Shown here piece by piece: positions 1 to 9,652 of a stretch of DNA of 64,000 nucleotides. Source of the DNA: Methanosarcina sp. ERenArc_MAG2 (GTDB taxonomy: Archaea; Halobacteriota; Methanosarcinia; Methanosarcinales; Methanosarcinaceae); the NCBI GenBank assembly GCA_023955635.1, contig JAMXHR010000009.1, positions 62,001-126,000 of the forward strand, read 5' to 3'. Made by a program: the position numbers and the translations under genes. Position 1 is the first letter of the stretch. The number at the start of each line of letters is the position of its first letter. The notes under the pieces are model-generated. The model ran no database searches. It had not been told where the DNA came from and saw only the letters and a list, made by a program, of their open reading frames with translations.

Positions 1-738
1 TCTTCGACTGAACTCATTTCAGTAACAAAAATTCCTTTATAGCTTGAAAGCTTCTTCATAACCTGTTTCCAGTTTACAGTGCCTTCTCCAATGGGTAAAT
101 GTTCGTCTTTTTTCCCCATATTATCATGGATGTGCACATGAGAAATACGATTACTTAGCTGGTCCAGGAAGTCGTCAACAAGCCCAACTGTATTTGCATG
201 TCCAACATCGAAGGTAAAGCCCACGTTGTGACTCCCAATTGAATCAAGCATTTCTTGCATTTCGTCGGGATATTTCCCAAAGATCTTAGGAAGATCAGGC
301 ATATTTTCGACAGCAATCAGGATTCCAAAATCTGCTGCAAAGTCACAAATTTCCCGGAGAGAGGCAAGATTAGTAAAATAAGCCTCTTGCGGAACCTGCA
401 CGCCATAAGGGGAAAGATAACCGGGGTGTATTACGGCCAGATTGACATAGTTAGAGGCAAGAGTCAGGGAATGTTTCATTTGTCTGATGACTTCTGCCCT
501 GAGTGAGTCGTTCAGACCTGCCAGATTCATATCCGAGAAAGGCAGGTGAAGGGTCAGCTCAAGGTCAGTGGTTTCATTGATATTTTTCAAATTTTGAATA
601 TTCTTGCTGTTCAGGCATTGGGACCCTTCCTGTACGATTTCCCAACCAGTATACCCATGGTCTTCGAGCGTGTAAGCCCATTTGAAAGGGTCTTCAACGA
701 CGGCACGCGACGAATAACTGATTCTATCCAACTGCATG
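1..738 (-). CDS. Sugar phosphate isomerase/epimerase-like TIM-barrel protein (partial, C-terminus outside window)
   Basis: A frame open from the ATG at 738 down to base 1 gives 246 residues without a stop, so the 3' end lies outside the window. The protein begins MQLDRISYSS and contains the pattern of the xylose isomerase-like/AP endonuclease 2 family: LTLHLPFSD (strand with metal-binding His), VIHPGY, IAVENMP (Glu ligand), GFTFDVGHAN (Asp and His ligands) and HVHIHDN followed by HLPIGEGTVNW. These residues normally hold two or three divalent metals in a TIM barrel that isomerises sugar phosphates or cuts abasic DNA. The IGEGTVNW element is more usual in the sugar isomerase branch. The substrate cannot be deduced. 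It is the last gene before an AT-rich gap to the UPF0201 gene. Confidence 0.85.
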
Positions 739-986
739 ATGAAAATTCATTCCTTTTCATTTGTTAATATAAATTTGTGGGTGCGAATTGAGATATATTT
801 AACTGAATTAAGTTAACTAAACTAAGTTAATTGAATTAAGTTAGCTAAACTCGGATTAATTTAATGCGTTCTTTCAATGGATTTCAACAGAGAACTCAGG
901 GCTTTTCAGGGTATTAAAGATATAATAAAGGTTACAATCACTAAAAGCGTATTAAGACTTACAGAGCATTAAAACCTTAAAACGTT

Positions 987-1466
987 TCAACTCTTCTCCA
1001 CATAATCCATATCCAGTTCAATAATAGGTTTTCCTTCTTCTGTAAGTGGCAAAAGCCATTCAAAAAGTCTCTCCATTTCTTCTTGAGAGTCAGCCCTGAT
1101 AACGACTTTAATAGACCCGAGAGGTTCTTCTTGAGCAGGAATACTGGGAATTCCGACAAAAGCAGCTTGTTTATTGAGCAAAAAACGGACTGAAAGCCCG
1201 TCACGTGATAAGCCTTTCCCGAATGCCTTATTGCGGATGCTATCTATAATTTGTTCTCTGCGAACCAGCCCATACATGGTTAGCAGAAGATCAATTCCTC
1301 CTTCCCCTGAGATAAGAAACGAGGGATTAACTTCTGTCTCAGGTTCAGTGGCCTCAATAGCCTTCTTTTCGAGTATTATGCCAGTAAAAAGGGATGAAAT
1401 TGCTCTGGTAACTTTTTCTGGGCTTTCCGTGGGATATACAGCTGCTGAAATCTTAACGTGTATCAT
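987..1466 (-). CDS. UPF0201 family protein (archaeal RNA-binding-like)
   Basis: A 159-residue protein beginning MIHVKISAAVYPTESPEKV. It matches the archaeal UPF0201 family (about 140-160 residues), whose fold resembles ribosomal protein L5 and was annotated as RNA-binding. The family features visible are the N-terminal ferredoxin-like strand, the conserved stretch around DSIRNKAFGKGLSRDGLSV and the FLLNKQAAFVG segment. In many archaea it sits next to a UPF0200 kinase-like gene. Here that gene is immediately upstream on the same strand (stop at 1695), separated by a 25-bp tandem repeat array. The molecular function is not established. Confidence 0.85.
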   Translation of the reverse strand: MIHVKISAAVYPTESPEKVTRAISSLFTGIILEKKAIEATEPETEVNPSFLISGEGGIDLLLTMYGLVRREQIIDSIRNKAFGKGLSRDGLSVRFLLNKQAAFVGIPSIPAQEEPLGSIKVVIRADSQEEMERLFEWLLPLTEEGKPIIELDMDYVEKS

Positions 1467-1495
1467 AAGTTTACTCCAGTAATTTAAAAAGGGTC

Positions 1496-1646
1496 ATTCC
1501 AGGAATTTATTTCATCATTTATTCAAGGAATTTATTTCATCATTTATTCCAGGAATTTATTTCATTATTTATTCCAGGAATTTATCTCATCGTTTATTCA
1601 AGGAATTTATTTCATTATTTATTCCAGGAATTTATTTCATCATTTA
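1496..1646. repeat. Tandem repeat, 25-bp unit, about 6 copies
   Basis: The unit aggaatttatttcatcattt plus attca/attcc recurs with an exact 25-bp period, with copies starting at 1501, 1526, 1551, 1576, 1601 and 1626. A few substitutions separate the copies. It fills most of the gap between the UPF0200 and UPF0201 genes. No spacers are present, so it is a VNTR-like array and not a CRISPR. Confidence 0.9.
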
Positions 1647-1694
1647 ATAAAATTCTTCTCAGCAAAATTATTTTCCCGGATTTATCTTTAACAG

Positions 1695-2255
1695 CTACTG
1701 CGCCGGATTTTCTCCGGAGTAATTGCTCAAAACATCAACGACATCCTTTTTAAAAGTCTCTAGGGTGAAATTATTCTCAATTTGGACATTTGATGCTTCT
1801 ATAGCTTCTCCCATGCCCCAGCTAAGTTCTCGCTCATCCCGGTGGCGGAGCCCTTCTATACTGTTCATATCATCGCTTCTACCTCGCTTCTGAACTCTGG
1901 AAAAGCGGATTTCAATAGGAGCATAAATGGAAATCAGGACAAAACCTTCCCCGAATTCTCGCCTGAAGCACTCAACTTCGGCAATTCCACGTACCCCGTC
2001 CACGACCACAAGTTCAGAGCCTTTTTCCCTGATCTGAGAAACACAGCGTATGGCGACCGCGTCCATACCCTCGCATTTGCGAAGTTCTGTTGCAACCATT
2101 CCGGTATTGGAATCGTTGGGTTCAAGCCCACGCCTCAAGACTTCCCTCCGGATCACATCACCCATATTAATAACGGGAATGCCCATTTCAGCGGCAATTC
2201 TGGCAGCTTCTGATTTCCCAGATGCTGGCATGCCTACGAATGCTATTATATTCAT
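1695..2255 (-). CDS. UPF0200 family P-loop kinase-like protein (dephospho-CoA kinase-like)
   Basis: The protein begins MNIIAFVGMPASGKSEAA, so the P-loop GMPASGKS starts at about residue 8, as in the archaeal UPF0200 (adenylate kinase/dephospho-CoA kinase-like) family of about 185 residues. Further features are NMGDVIRREV, the Walker B-like VVVDGVRG and the lid arginines around RVQKRGRSDD. The frame extends 18 codons further (to 2309), but those residues are not family-like. The ATG at 2255 follows an AGGGA ribosome-binding site, so it is preferred. The fold implies nucleotide-dependent phosphoryl transfer; the acceptor is unknown. Confidence 0.85.
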   Translation of the reverse strand: MNIIAFVGMPASGKSEAARIAAEMGIPVINMGDVIRREVLRRGLEPNDSNTGMVATELRKCEGMDAVAIRCVSQIREKGSELVVVDGVRGIAEVECFRREFGEGFVLISIYAPIEIRFSRVQKRGRSDDMNSIEGLRHRDERELSWGMGEAIEASNVQIENNFTLETFKKDVVDVLSNYSGENPAQ

Positions 2256-2721
2256 CAAAAATTCCCTTTTAAACTTGAATAATAGACTTGAATTACAGAT
2301 TTGAATCATTAGATTTCAATTGTGATAAATTAAAAAGCTCGATTTAATAAATGTTAACCATAAATCTGAGCGAAAATTTGAATAATAACTTAAAGGGCAG
2401 CTAAATAATAACTTAAAGGGTAGCTAAATAGTAATTTAAATAATAAATTGAATAATATAACTTGTACGTTAACTTATGAATATGATATGATCTTAGTCAA
2501 ACCACAGGATCATATATATTGTTTCCTGAAAACTGGCACCTGAATTAATGAAAAAAATCACAAACTAGAGAAAGGAAAGAGCAAAAGATAGAGAAAGAAA
2601 AGCAGGGAAAGAAAAGCAGGGAAAAAAAGCAGGGAAAGAAAAGCAGGGAAAGACGGAAGGCAAGAAAAGGACAACGGATAAAGGAAAGCCCGAGATAGTA
2701 GAATGGGAGGGTTTTTAACCC
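2256..2721. other. AT-rich gap with short direct repeats
   Basis: No gene is seen. Two small repeat families are present: two copies of an aataacttaaagggcagcta-like unit at about 2382-2428, and a purine-rich series of gcagggaaagaaaa-like units at about 2600-2652. The purine-rich part lies just beyond the 3' end of orc1/cdc6. Confidence 0.6.
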
Positions 2722-3966
2722 TCATGAAAACATCTTGTTGAAAACTGACGCCTTAAAATCCACAAGTGGCTTGAGCCTGTAATCCTCAAGAAGAACCTTG
2801 CGAGTGTTTTCTACTGGGACGCTCAGGGAAATTTCTTTTGTCCGGCCGTAACGCCCTTTGCTTACGACCACTGCGTTGACTATTCCCAGCATATCAAGTT
2901 CGGACATCAGGTCAGTAACCCTGCGTTGTGTAAGAATATCCACATCAATGTGATGGCAAAGCTGGCGGTAGACATTGTACATTTCGCCAGTTGTGACATT
3001 CTTACCTTCTCTGCCCCGGTTCCGCAGAAGAATAATACTATAGAGTACGAGCTTGGACTGGGTAGGAAGTGTCCTTACTACTTCGACAACTCGGTCGATT
3101 TCAATCTTTTCCTGAGCACGCCTTACATGCTCTTCAAGGACCTGAGGCTGGTTTTCCCTCTCTGCAATTTCCCCTGATACCCTCAGGAGGTCAAGTGCGC
3201 GACGGGCATCGCCGTGTTCTTGAGCTGCAAAGGCAGCACATAAGGGAATTACCATTTCACCCAGTACCCCGTCGTTGTAAGCCATTTTTGCCCTTTGCTT
3301 CAGGATATCGCTAATTTGCTCAGCATCATAAGGCGGAAAAATCAGTTCTTCTTCACCCAGGGAACTTTTGACCCTTGGATCCAGAAACTCAGTGAATTTT
3401 AAATCATTTGAAACCCCGATCATGCTGACTTTAGCTTGCCGAAGGTCTGTATTAATTCTAGAAAGATTATAAAGTACATCATCGCCTTTTTTGATCAGCT
3501 TGTCAATTTCATCTAGAATTATGATAACGACCTGCTCTCTGGAATCAATTGCTTCCTTGAATTTCATGAAGACTTGGTCAGTCGGCCACCCGGTCATAGG
3601 AACATCTTCTTCAAAATGTCTGGCAAGGTTTGCAAGGAGCCGATACTGCGTGTCGATCACTTCACAATTGATGTAGACAACAGAGCAAAAAAGTGATTTG
3701 TCTTCACTTACCCTCTCAAGTTCTTTTCCCACGTACCGGGTCACTGCAGTCTTTCCTGTCCCTGTTTTGCCATAAATAAGCACATTGGAAGGAGTTTCTC
3801 CCCTGAGTGCGGAAACCAGGATGGTTGCAAGGCTGTTAATCTGTTCATTCCTGTGCAGCAACAGATCAGGCGTGTAAGAAGGTCGAAGAACTTCTTTGTT
3901 TTTGAAAATTGATTTTCCGTCAAGTAATTTTTCGAATAAGCCGTCTAATGATTGAGCTTTTATCAT
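2722..3966 (-). CDS. cdc6: Orc1/Cdc6 replication initiation protein
   Basis: A 414-residue AAA+ ATPase of the archaeal Orc1/Cdc6 family, which binds ORB sites in the origin and loads the MCM helicase. The Walker A motif GKTGTGKT lies at residues 66-73 and Walker B IIILDEID at about 148-155. These are followed by sensor 1 (MIGVSNDL), the initiator-specific region with DPRVKSSLGEEEL, sensor 2 (HGDARRALDLLR), and a C-terminal winged helix of about 110 residues that reads the G-rich end of the ORB. Length and order are normal. It is transcribed away from a gene-free 2.5-kb AT-rich region with ORB motifs, the usual arrangement for an initiator beside its own origin. Confidence 0.97.
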   Translation of the reverse strand: MIKAQSLDGLFEKLLDGKSIFKNKEVLRPSYTPDLLLHRNEQINSLATILVSALRGETPSNVLIYGKTGTGKTAVTRYVGKELERVSEDKSLFCSVVYINCEVIDTQYRLLANLARHFEEDVPMTGWPTDQVFMKFKEAIDSREQVVIIILDEIDKLIKKGDDVLYNLSRINTDLRQAKVSMIGVSNDLKFTEFLDPRVKSSLGEEELIFPPYDAEQISDILKQRAKMAYNDGVLGEMVIPLCAAFAAQEHGDARRALDLLRVSGEIAERENQPQVLEEHVRRAQEKIEIDRVVEVVRTLPTQSKLVLYSIILLRNRGREGKNVTTGEMYNVYRQLCHHIDVDILTQRRVTDLMSELDMLGIVNAVVVSKGRYGRTKEISLSVPVENTRKVLLEDYRLKPLVDFKASVFNKMFS

Positions 3967-5127
3967 GAATGACCCTCTATAAAAATTGATGATATCCAGA
4001 ATTCAACGGGATAATACAGTTGGTATATTTTTAGCGATGATGATGAATATATTCAATAAAGTTAATAAAATAATTAATAATGTTTATAATTTAATGTGTA
4101 TCTAATTAATAATGTGCACCATTTAATACGCATCAAATAATGCGTATCGTTTAATGTGTATCATTAATACAGTCAGTAAACCATAGAATATATTTCTATA
4201 TATTATCAACCATACAATATGTTTTTCCCAATTATGTTCTCAATTATTGTCATAAGTTAAAGTAATTGAAAATCCTGTTTAGGGAATATATTTTTAGGGA
4301 GCTCTGTTATTATGTTTTTCAAGCTTTCAGCTGCAGGCCGAACCTGCAAAATTCAATTTCAAACTCTCTGAGATTCTGAAGATCATGCTTCTTAAGGCCA
4401 GAATGCCTTCAGAAGTTAAGCTTTTTAACTATTTTTAAGCGATAACTATTTTTAAGCGATATTAAGTGTTTTTCAGCATTTACTTGCTGTCTGAAGCCAG
4501 GGGAATTCAGGCTGTCTTCAATTCTCAGTTTTTTGAATTCACAGTAGTGAATATTTCTCTTTTTAGAGCTGTCTGTTTAGACTTTTAGAGCTACCTTTTC
4601 GTAGTCTTCCTGCTCAAATATTTTTAGATAATTGTAATCATAATTATTACTGGACAGCTTTCAATTAACATCGTGATAGACATTACATCGCTTTCAGATG
4701 ATTACTATAATAGTTATCAAGGATCTTTAGATGGTTGTAAACATGGGGGTATTTGGAAAGAAATAAACTTTTGATTTTCCAAATTTAGAACTAAAATTCT
4801 GTAAGATTTTTAGAATTTTACTTCATTATTCTTTCGCTTTTATGAGAAACTTTATGAATTTCAAACCTTATGAATTTCCGCTCATACGAGAAAGGGATAG
4901 AAAATACATGTTTCTTATAGTTAATGCCTGAAATTCTTATTTCTATAAACTGCTTATTAAATGGCTGGAAAGTCTGACTTGTTGATCATTTCTCAAACTT
5001 AAATAAAACATACATTCCAGATCTCTTTCTTCAAAATATTAGGAGTAATTGATATATAAGCAAGTAATTTTAAGCTATATCTGCAGTAGATGCAATGGAA
5101 GTACACCGTATTAATAGTTATGGTAAA

Positions 5128-5149
5128 GACCCGTTTACTTCCACTGGAA
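5128..5149 (-). promoter_or_regulatory. Degenerate origin recognition box (ORB)
   Basis: Read on the minus strand this is TTCCAGTGGAAGTAAACGGG followed by TC. It keeps the dyad TTCCANTGGAA and most of the A-rich plus G-rich tail of the strong ORBs about 0.6 kb to the right, with a few mismatches. Confidence 0.55.
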
Positions 5150-5591
5150 AGGTTTCAACCTTGTACAGTTACCAAAAAAAACGTTATCATAGGACACAGG
5201 ATTTTTAAAACAAAAAATTCAGATTTCCAGAACCAATAGAGGTAAAATTCAAATCCTTTTTTTCGTATGGAAGATAGTATAAATATTTTTGACTTTTTTA
5301 CTTAAATTTAAAGAATAAAAATTTTTATATAAAATCGGACTGCTTATACAACAGTTTCGGCTCTTACTTCAAATTATTTCAGTTCAATATGTTACCTGTA
5401 TAATCATACAATGTTTACAATTGTACAATTAGGCATGGTAAAAGATAGACTTTAGATAGGTTCCAAAGTATTTTCTATCAAGAATCTCCTTGAATACGTC
5501 CTATTCTGATCTATTTTTATGGGGCTTTTATTTATTGAAAGTTTTAATAAACTGGTCATTTAATAAATTATCTTCAGATTTATGTGAAAAA

Positions 5592-5733
5592 GAGATTAAA
5601 GAAATGTAAAAGAAATTAAAGAAATGTAAAAGAGATTAAAGAAATGTAAAAGAAATTAAATGAAGAAAATGAAGAAAATGAAGAAAATGAAGAAAATGAA
5701 GAAAATGAAGAAAATGAAGAAAATGAAGAAAAT
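5592..5733. repeat. Tandem repeats beside the origin (19-bp and 9-bp units)
   Basis: At 5592-5660 there are about 3.5 copies of a 19-bp unit, taaagaaatgtaaaagaga with minor changes. At 5661-5733 the 9-bp unit tgaagaaaa repeats about eight times without interruption. The 9-bp array ends about 18 bp before the first strong ORB. It makes spurious low-complexity reading frames (MKKMKKMKK on one strand, IFFIFF on the other) that should not be annotated. Confidence 0.9.
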
Positions 5734-5750
5734 GGAGGATATTTTAGAGA

Positions 5751-5773
5751 GGACCCCTTTATTTCCAGTGGAA
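5751..5773 (-). promoter_or_regulatory. Origin recognition box (ORB) 1
   Basis: The minus strand reads TTCCACTGGAAATAAAGGGG followed by TCC. This fits the archaeal ORB pattern: a short dyad (TTCCACTGGAA), an A-rich spacer and a G-string bound by Orc1/Cdc6. It is oriented like ORB 2, with a 39-bp offset between them. Confidence 0.85.
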
Positions 5774-5789
5774 CGCTTAAATAACCCCC

Positions 5790-5812
5790 GGACCCCTTTA
5801 TTTCCAGTGAAG
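5790..5812 (-). promoter_or_regulatory. Origin recognition box (ORB) 2
   Basis: Same orientation as ORB 1 and identical over the G-string and A-rich part. Only the distal half of the dyad differs (CTTCACTGGAAATAAAGGGG followed by TCC). It borders the AT-rich core on the left. Confidence 0.85.
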
Positions 5813-6047
5813 AGATTTTTAAGATTCGGAAAAGCAAAATAAAACATTGTTTTATTTAGTTAAAAAGCAAAATATTAGTGTTTAGTTATGAAATTAATAG
5901 TATATATAGTTTAGTATAATAAATTGGAATTTTATTTAGAATTTTTTTAAGAAATCTAATTATAATTTGAATTTAGGGATTAGCTCTATTATTAACATTA
6001 TCGATATCTCAGCAAAAATTTGCTGCCTCTATAATCCCTGAAATCCC

Positions 6048-6070
6048 TCCACTGGAAATAAAGGGGTCCC
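6048..6070 (+). promoter_or_regulatory. Origin recognition box (ORB) 3, inverted
   Basis: The plus strand reads TCCACTGGAAATAAAGGGGT followed by CCC. It is the mirror-image partner of ORBs 1 and 2 across the AT-rich core, with its G-rich end pointing away from the core. Confidence 0.85.
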
Positions 6071-6443
6071 TCTTTGCTCAAGACATTTTTATAATTGCAA
6101 TATCCTTCCGTTCCTGTTTTTAATAAAATCTATGGTAAGTAAAAACAATATCCATATTTTGCTTTATATTTTCATTTCTTTTTCTATTAGCTAAATTCCC
6201 AATTTTTTTCATCTTTTTCTACTGCTGAATTTTCTCATTTTTCATTCAAATTAGTCTATGTACTAAACATCTTAGTACTTATCCGCCCTAAATGCTCACA
6301 TATCTTTTTTGTGGATTTCTTTTTGTAATATTTTTTCATTCAAATTAGTTAGACTTTCTTTGAGTACCATAAAGAGTGTATTAAGCAATTTCATGGTTAT
6401 ATTCCATAAGTCTTTTAACTAAAACTGGTTTTACCTTATCTAT

Positions 6444-7631
6444 ATGAATGAGCAGGGTCTTTCTGAAAAAGAAATATTTTCCTATCTGGAAAATGTAAAG
6501 TCAGAAGATACGGACTACTATAGGGTTTTGAGTTCAATGTGCACTCACCCTCATAAAATCGCGGTTGAGGCTCACAGGCTCTTTATTGAGGCTAACCTGG
6601 GCGACCTGGGACTTTTTGCAGGCGCTCACAGCCTGGAAAAAGAAGTGATCATGATGTTGGGGGAACTTCTTCATGCTCCGTCTGTTGAAATTCCTGTGGA
6701 AAAGGCCTGTGAGAGTTCGGTTTGCGGTTACCTTACGACAGGAGGTACCGAATCCAATATCCAGGCTGTCAGGGGTATGAAAAACGTCATAACTGCAGGA
6801 AAGAAAGAATTAGGGAAAATTCCCAATATAGTCATTCCCGAATCGGCTCATTTTTCATTTGATAAAGTCGCCGATATGATGGGTATTGAAGTCCGAAGAG
6901 CTCTTTTGGATTCTGAGTTCAAAGTGGACCCTGCCTCTGTGGAGAGTCTGATAGATGCAAATACTATAGGGCTCGTAGGGATTGCAGGAAACACGGAATT
7001 TGGCCAGATAGATCCTGTCGAGGAACTCGCAAAACTTGCTCGTCAACATGAAATTTTCCTTCACATCGATGCAGCTTTCGGAGGCTTTGTGATCCCATTC
7101 CTTGAAAATCCCTATCCTTTCGATTTCAAAGTCCAAGGCGTTACATCCATTGCAATAGATCCTCATAAAATGGGCCTTTCTACAATCCCATCAGGTGCCT
7201 TGTTGTTCAGGTCTCCTTCTTTCCTAGATTCCCTCAAGGTAAGTACTCCATATCTTACCACAAAGGAGCAGTTTACTCTTACGGGCACCCGAAGCGGGGC
7301 TTCAGCTGCTGCCACATATGCTGTTATGAAGCATCTAGGCCGTGAAGGATACGTTAAAAATGTACAATATTGCATGCAGCTTACCGCAAAATTGGTTGAA
7401 GAAGCTCGAAAACTCGGTTTTGAACCTCTGCTCGAACCTGTAATGAACGTAGTCGCCCTGAGAGTTCCGAGCCCTGACCTTGTCCGGGATCAGCTCCTAA
7501 GGAAGTTCGGCTGGAACGTCTCAATTACCCGTACCCCCAGATCTCTTCGTTTGGTTCTGATGCCTCACAATACAGCCCGGGACGTCGAAGAATTTCTCCA
7601 AGATCTAAAAAAAGTAACAGCAGAACTTTAA
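6444..7631 (+). CDS. mfnA: L-tyrosine decarboxylase (methanofuran biosynthesis)
   Basis: A 395-residue PLP-dependent group II decarboxylase. In methanogens MfnA makes tyramine from tyrosine for methanofuran, and related archaeal enzymes can also decarboxylate aspartate to beta-alanine. The PLP site is clear: LTTGGTESN at about 97-105, the HIDAAFGG strand at 207-214 with the Asp that pairs with the pyridine nitrogen, and the Schiff-base lysine in DPHKMG (K242). Length matches the family. The ATG at 6444 has no evident Shine-Dalgarno sequence, so the transcript may be leaderless or short-leadered. It stands alone to the right of the probable origin. Confidence 0.93.
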   Translation: MNEQGLSEKEIFSYLENVKSEDTDYYRVLSSMCTHPHKIAVEAHRLFIEANLGDLGLFAGAHSLEKEVIMMLGELLHAPSVEIPVEKACESSVCGYLTTGGTESNIQAVRGMKNVITAGKKELGKIPNIVIPESAHFSFDKVADMMGIEVRRALLDSEFKVDPASVESLIDANTIGLVGIAGNTEFGQIDPVEELAKLARQHEIFLHIDAAFGGFVIPFLENPYPFDFKVQGVTSIAIDPHKMGLSTIPSGALLFRSPSFLDSLKVSTPYLTTKEQFTLTGTRSGASAAATYAVMKHLGREGYVKNVQYCMQLTAKLVEEARKLGFEPLLEPVMNVVALRVPSPDLVRDQLLRKFGWNVSITRTPRSLRLVLMPHNTARDVEEFLQDLKKVTAEL

Positions 7632-8170
7632 AACCATTAATTAAAAACTTTAAAACTATTAATTATCTTTTTCAACCTGATATTTCCCTTTAATTCCTTT
7701 TTATTCCCTTGTATTTCCCTTTAATTCCTTTTTATTTCCCTTTAATTCCTTTTTATTTCCCTTTAATTCCTTTTTATTTCCCTTTAATTCCTTTTTATTT
7801 CCCTTACATCTTTGTCTCTATATTTTTTCGATATTTGCTAATCTGTTAATCACGCACAAGCAAATATCTATAATATTATTGCCAAATAGCAGATAGGATA
7901 AGTTATTTTTATGAGGAAAACTTTATAGAGAAAACTTTATAAATAGAACTAACACGACAACTTCCTATTTGCTGATAAGTAATAGGCATTTGCGAAAATA
8001 CTCTGGATTCAATGCTTAAAGTTCATATTTCAGGTTAAGGTCTATAAATTAAATAACTTAAAAATTCATAATTTAACAAAGATATAATAAGCTAGGAGTT
8101 TTTAAAATTCAAATTTACCGTTTTATTACGTACTTTATATTATAGAAATAAGTATGGGGGCATTTATTTC
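7632..8170. repeat. Gene-free gap with a 21-bp tandem repeat
   Basis: At 7681-7804 a 21-bp pyrimidine-rich unit, tttaattcctttttatttccc, repeats about five times. It follows the 3' end of mfnA. The remaining 360 bp are AT-rich leader or promoter DNA for the protease gene, with no recognisable gene. Confidence 0.85.
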
Positions 8171-9265
8171 ATGAAATCTTCATTGAAAATAGGAAATGTA
8201 ATGGGTATACCTATCAAACTGCACATAACTTTTCTTCTGATACTGCCCATATTTGCTTATGTGTTTGCGATCAACCCGCAGCCTTTTGGTTTTGAGGGAG
8301 TTGAGCCGCCTATCACGAGGTATGCGCTTTCAGTCCTGACTGCTATTCTGCTTTTTGCTTCAATTCTTTTACACGAACTTGCACACTCCTATATGGCAAG
8401 GCGTTATGGGGTCAATATTGAGAGCATCACTCTCTTCCTTTTTGGAGGGGTATCAGCTATGGAAGAGATGCCCAGGAAACCCGGACAGGAAGCAAAAATG
8501 GCCTTTGCAGGACCTTTTACGAGCCTTGTAATAGGCTCTATCTGCCTCCTTATATATGGAAATCTTATTTCCCCCAACCCTACACTTTCTCAAAGCCCGG
8601 TATATTTTGTTCTCTGGATTCTTGGAGCCATGAACCTCATACTTGGGATCTTCAATCTGCTGCCTGCTTTTCCAATGGACGGGGGTAGAGTACTCCGTTC
8701 CTTCTATGCAAGGAAAATGTCTTATGTGAAAGCCACACAGAGCGCAGCAACTGTCGGGAAGTTTTTTGCCATTCTAATGGCAATTTTCGGAATTCTTATC
8801 GGGAATCTGTGGTTCCCTCTGATCGCGCTTTTTATTTACGTCGGCGCATCTGAAGAGGAACGTTCTACTCAGGCCGAGATAACTCTCGAAAATATCATGG
8901 TCAGGGATATCATGACAAAAAATGTTGTTTCCGTTAATCCTTCCATGAGCATTGAAGAACTGGTCCAGTTTATGTTTGAGAAAAAACACATGGGTTATCC
9001 TGTAATAGAGGGAGACAGCCTGAGAGGAATCGTAACCTTTACTGACATCCAGCGTGTTCCATATCTTGAACGCCCTGTTGCCCTGGTCTCGGATATCATG
9101 ACAAAAGATATTATATCCGTACCTTCGGATGCGCAGGCCAGCGATGTCCTGAAGCTGGTTTCGTCTAAGAACATAGGAAGGGTTATAGTCGTTGATAACG
9201 GGAAAGTTGTAGGAATCCTTTCAAGAACAGATCTTGTACGAATCTTAAAACTCAGGTCAGAGTAA
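8171..9265 (+). CDS. Site-2 protease family (M50) membrane metalloprotease with two CBS domains
   Basis: A 364-residue integral membrane protein. The zinc site HELAH is at residues 68-72 in a transmembrane helix, and the second ligand motif NLLPAFPMDGGR is at about 161-172. About six hydrophobic helices precede residue 225. Two CBS motifs follow (about 245-295 and 308-362), both starting with an I-M-T-K-(N/D) sequence, as in archaeal S2P-CBS proteins. These enzymes cut transmembrane substrates inside the membrane, and the CBS pair is thought to sense adenine nucleotides. No anti-sigma-like partner is nearby, so the substrate is unknown. Length is typical. Confidence 0.93.
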   Translation: MKSSLKIGNVMGIPIKLHITFLLILPIFAYVFAINPQPFGFEGVEPPITRYALSVLTAILLFASILLHELAHSYMARRYGVNIESITLFLFGGVSAMEEMPRKPGQEAKMAFAGPFTSLVIGSICLLIYGNLISPNPTLSQSPVYFVLWILGAMNLILGIFNLLPAFPMDGGRVLRSFYARKMSYVKATQSAATVGKFFAILMAIFGILIGNLWFPLIALFIYVGASEEERSTQAEITLENIMVRDIMTKNVVSVNPSMSIEELVQFMFEKKHMGYPVIEGDSLRGIVTFTDIQRVPYLERPVALVSDIMTKDIISVPSDAQASDVLKLVSSKNIGRVIVVDNGKVVGILSRTDLVRILKLRSE

Positions 9266-9652
9266 TATTTAAAATGTTTCCTCATCAAAGGAATTTATTA
9301 ACCTGAAATTTATTAAAAGAGGATTTATCAAAAGAAATTTCGTCAAAAGATATTTCTTTCTTAAGTTCTTTATGAATAGGGATATCTAAAGAAATATATC
9401 AAATATATTTATAAATATTTATATAATATAACAGTTATAGTAATAATGGTAAAAATTCTAAAGGCAGCAAAATATAAATCCCTGGCAGGTAATTACCACC
9501 AGTTAAGTTTGTAGCTCGGTTATTTATAGCTCGGTTATTTATAGCTCGGTTATTTTAAGTGGAGAGCTCAATTATTCCTGCGATTAATACAATCATTTAA
9601 GTGATGTATTCTCATTCATCATTTCTAATTCGTCGCAGCAGAGAGATTAGCA
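9266..9652. repeat. Gene-free gap with an approximately 18-bp direct repeat
   Basis: AT-rich. Three copies of tagctcggttatttatagct-like units lie at about 9510-9556. TATA-like runs (tatttataaatatttatata) occur at about 9405-9425. No gene is seen. Confidence 0.6.

Larger units (their letters stand above)
3967..6443. other. oriC: Probable chromosomal replication origin (oriC) region
   Basis: About 2.5 kb between divergent cdc6 and mfnA without a credible gene, and extremely AT-rich. It holds three strong origin recognition boxes, two on the minus strand (5751-5773, 5790-5812) and one on the plus strand (6048-6070), plus a degenerate fourth (5128-5149). The G-rich ends of the strong boxes point outward on both sides of about 235 bp of nearly pure A+T (5813-6047), the expected position of the duplex-unwinding element. 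The flanking stretch carries 9-bp and 19-bp tandem repeats. Inverted ORBs around an AT-rich core next to orc1/cdc6 is the classic archaeal origin layout. Use as an origin is inferred. Confidence 0.85.

Noticed and set aside
5616..5847. Open frames encoding MKKMKKMKK or IFFIFFIFF beside the ORBs
   Set aside because: They are translations of the 9-bp repeat and of the ORBs themselves, with no family or ribosome-binding site.
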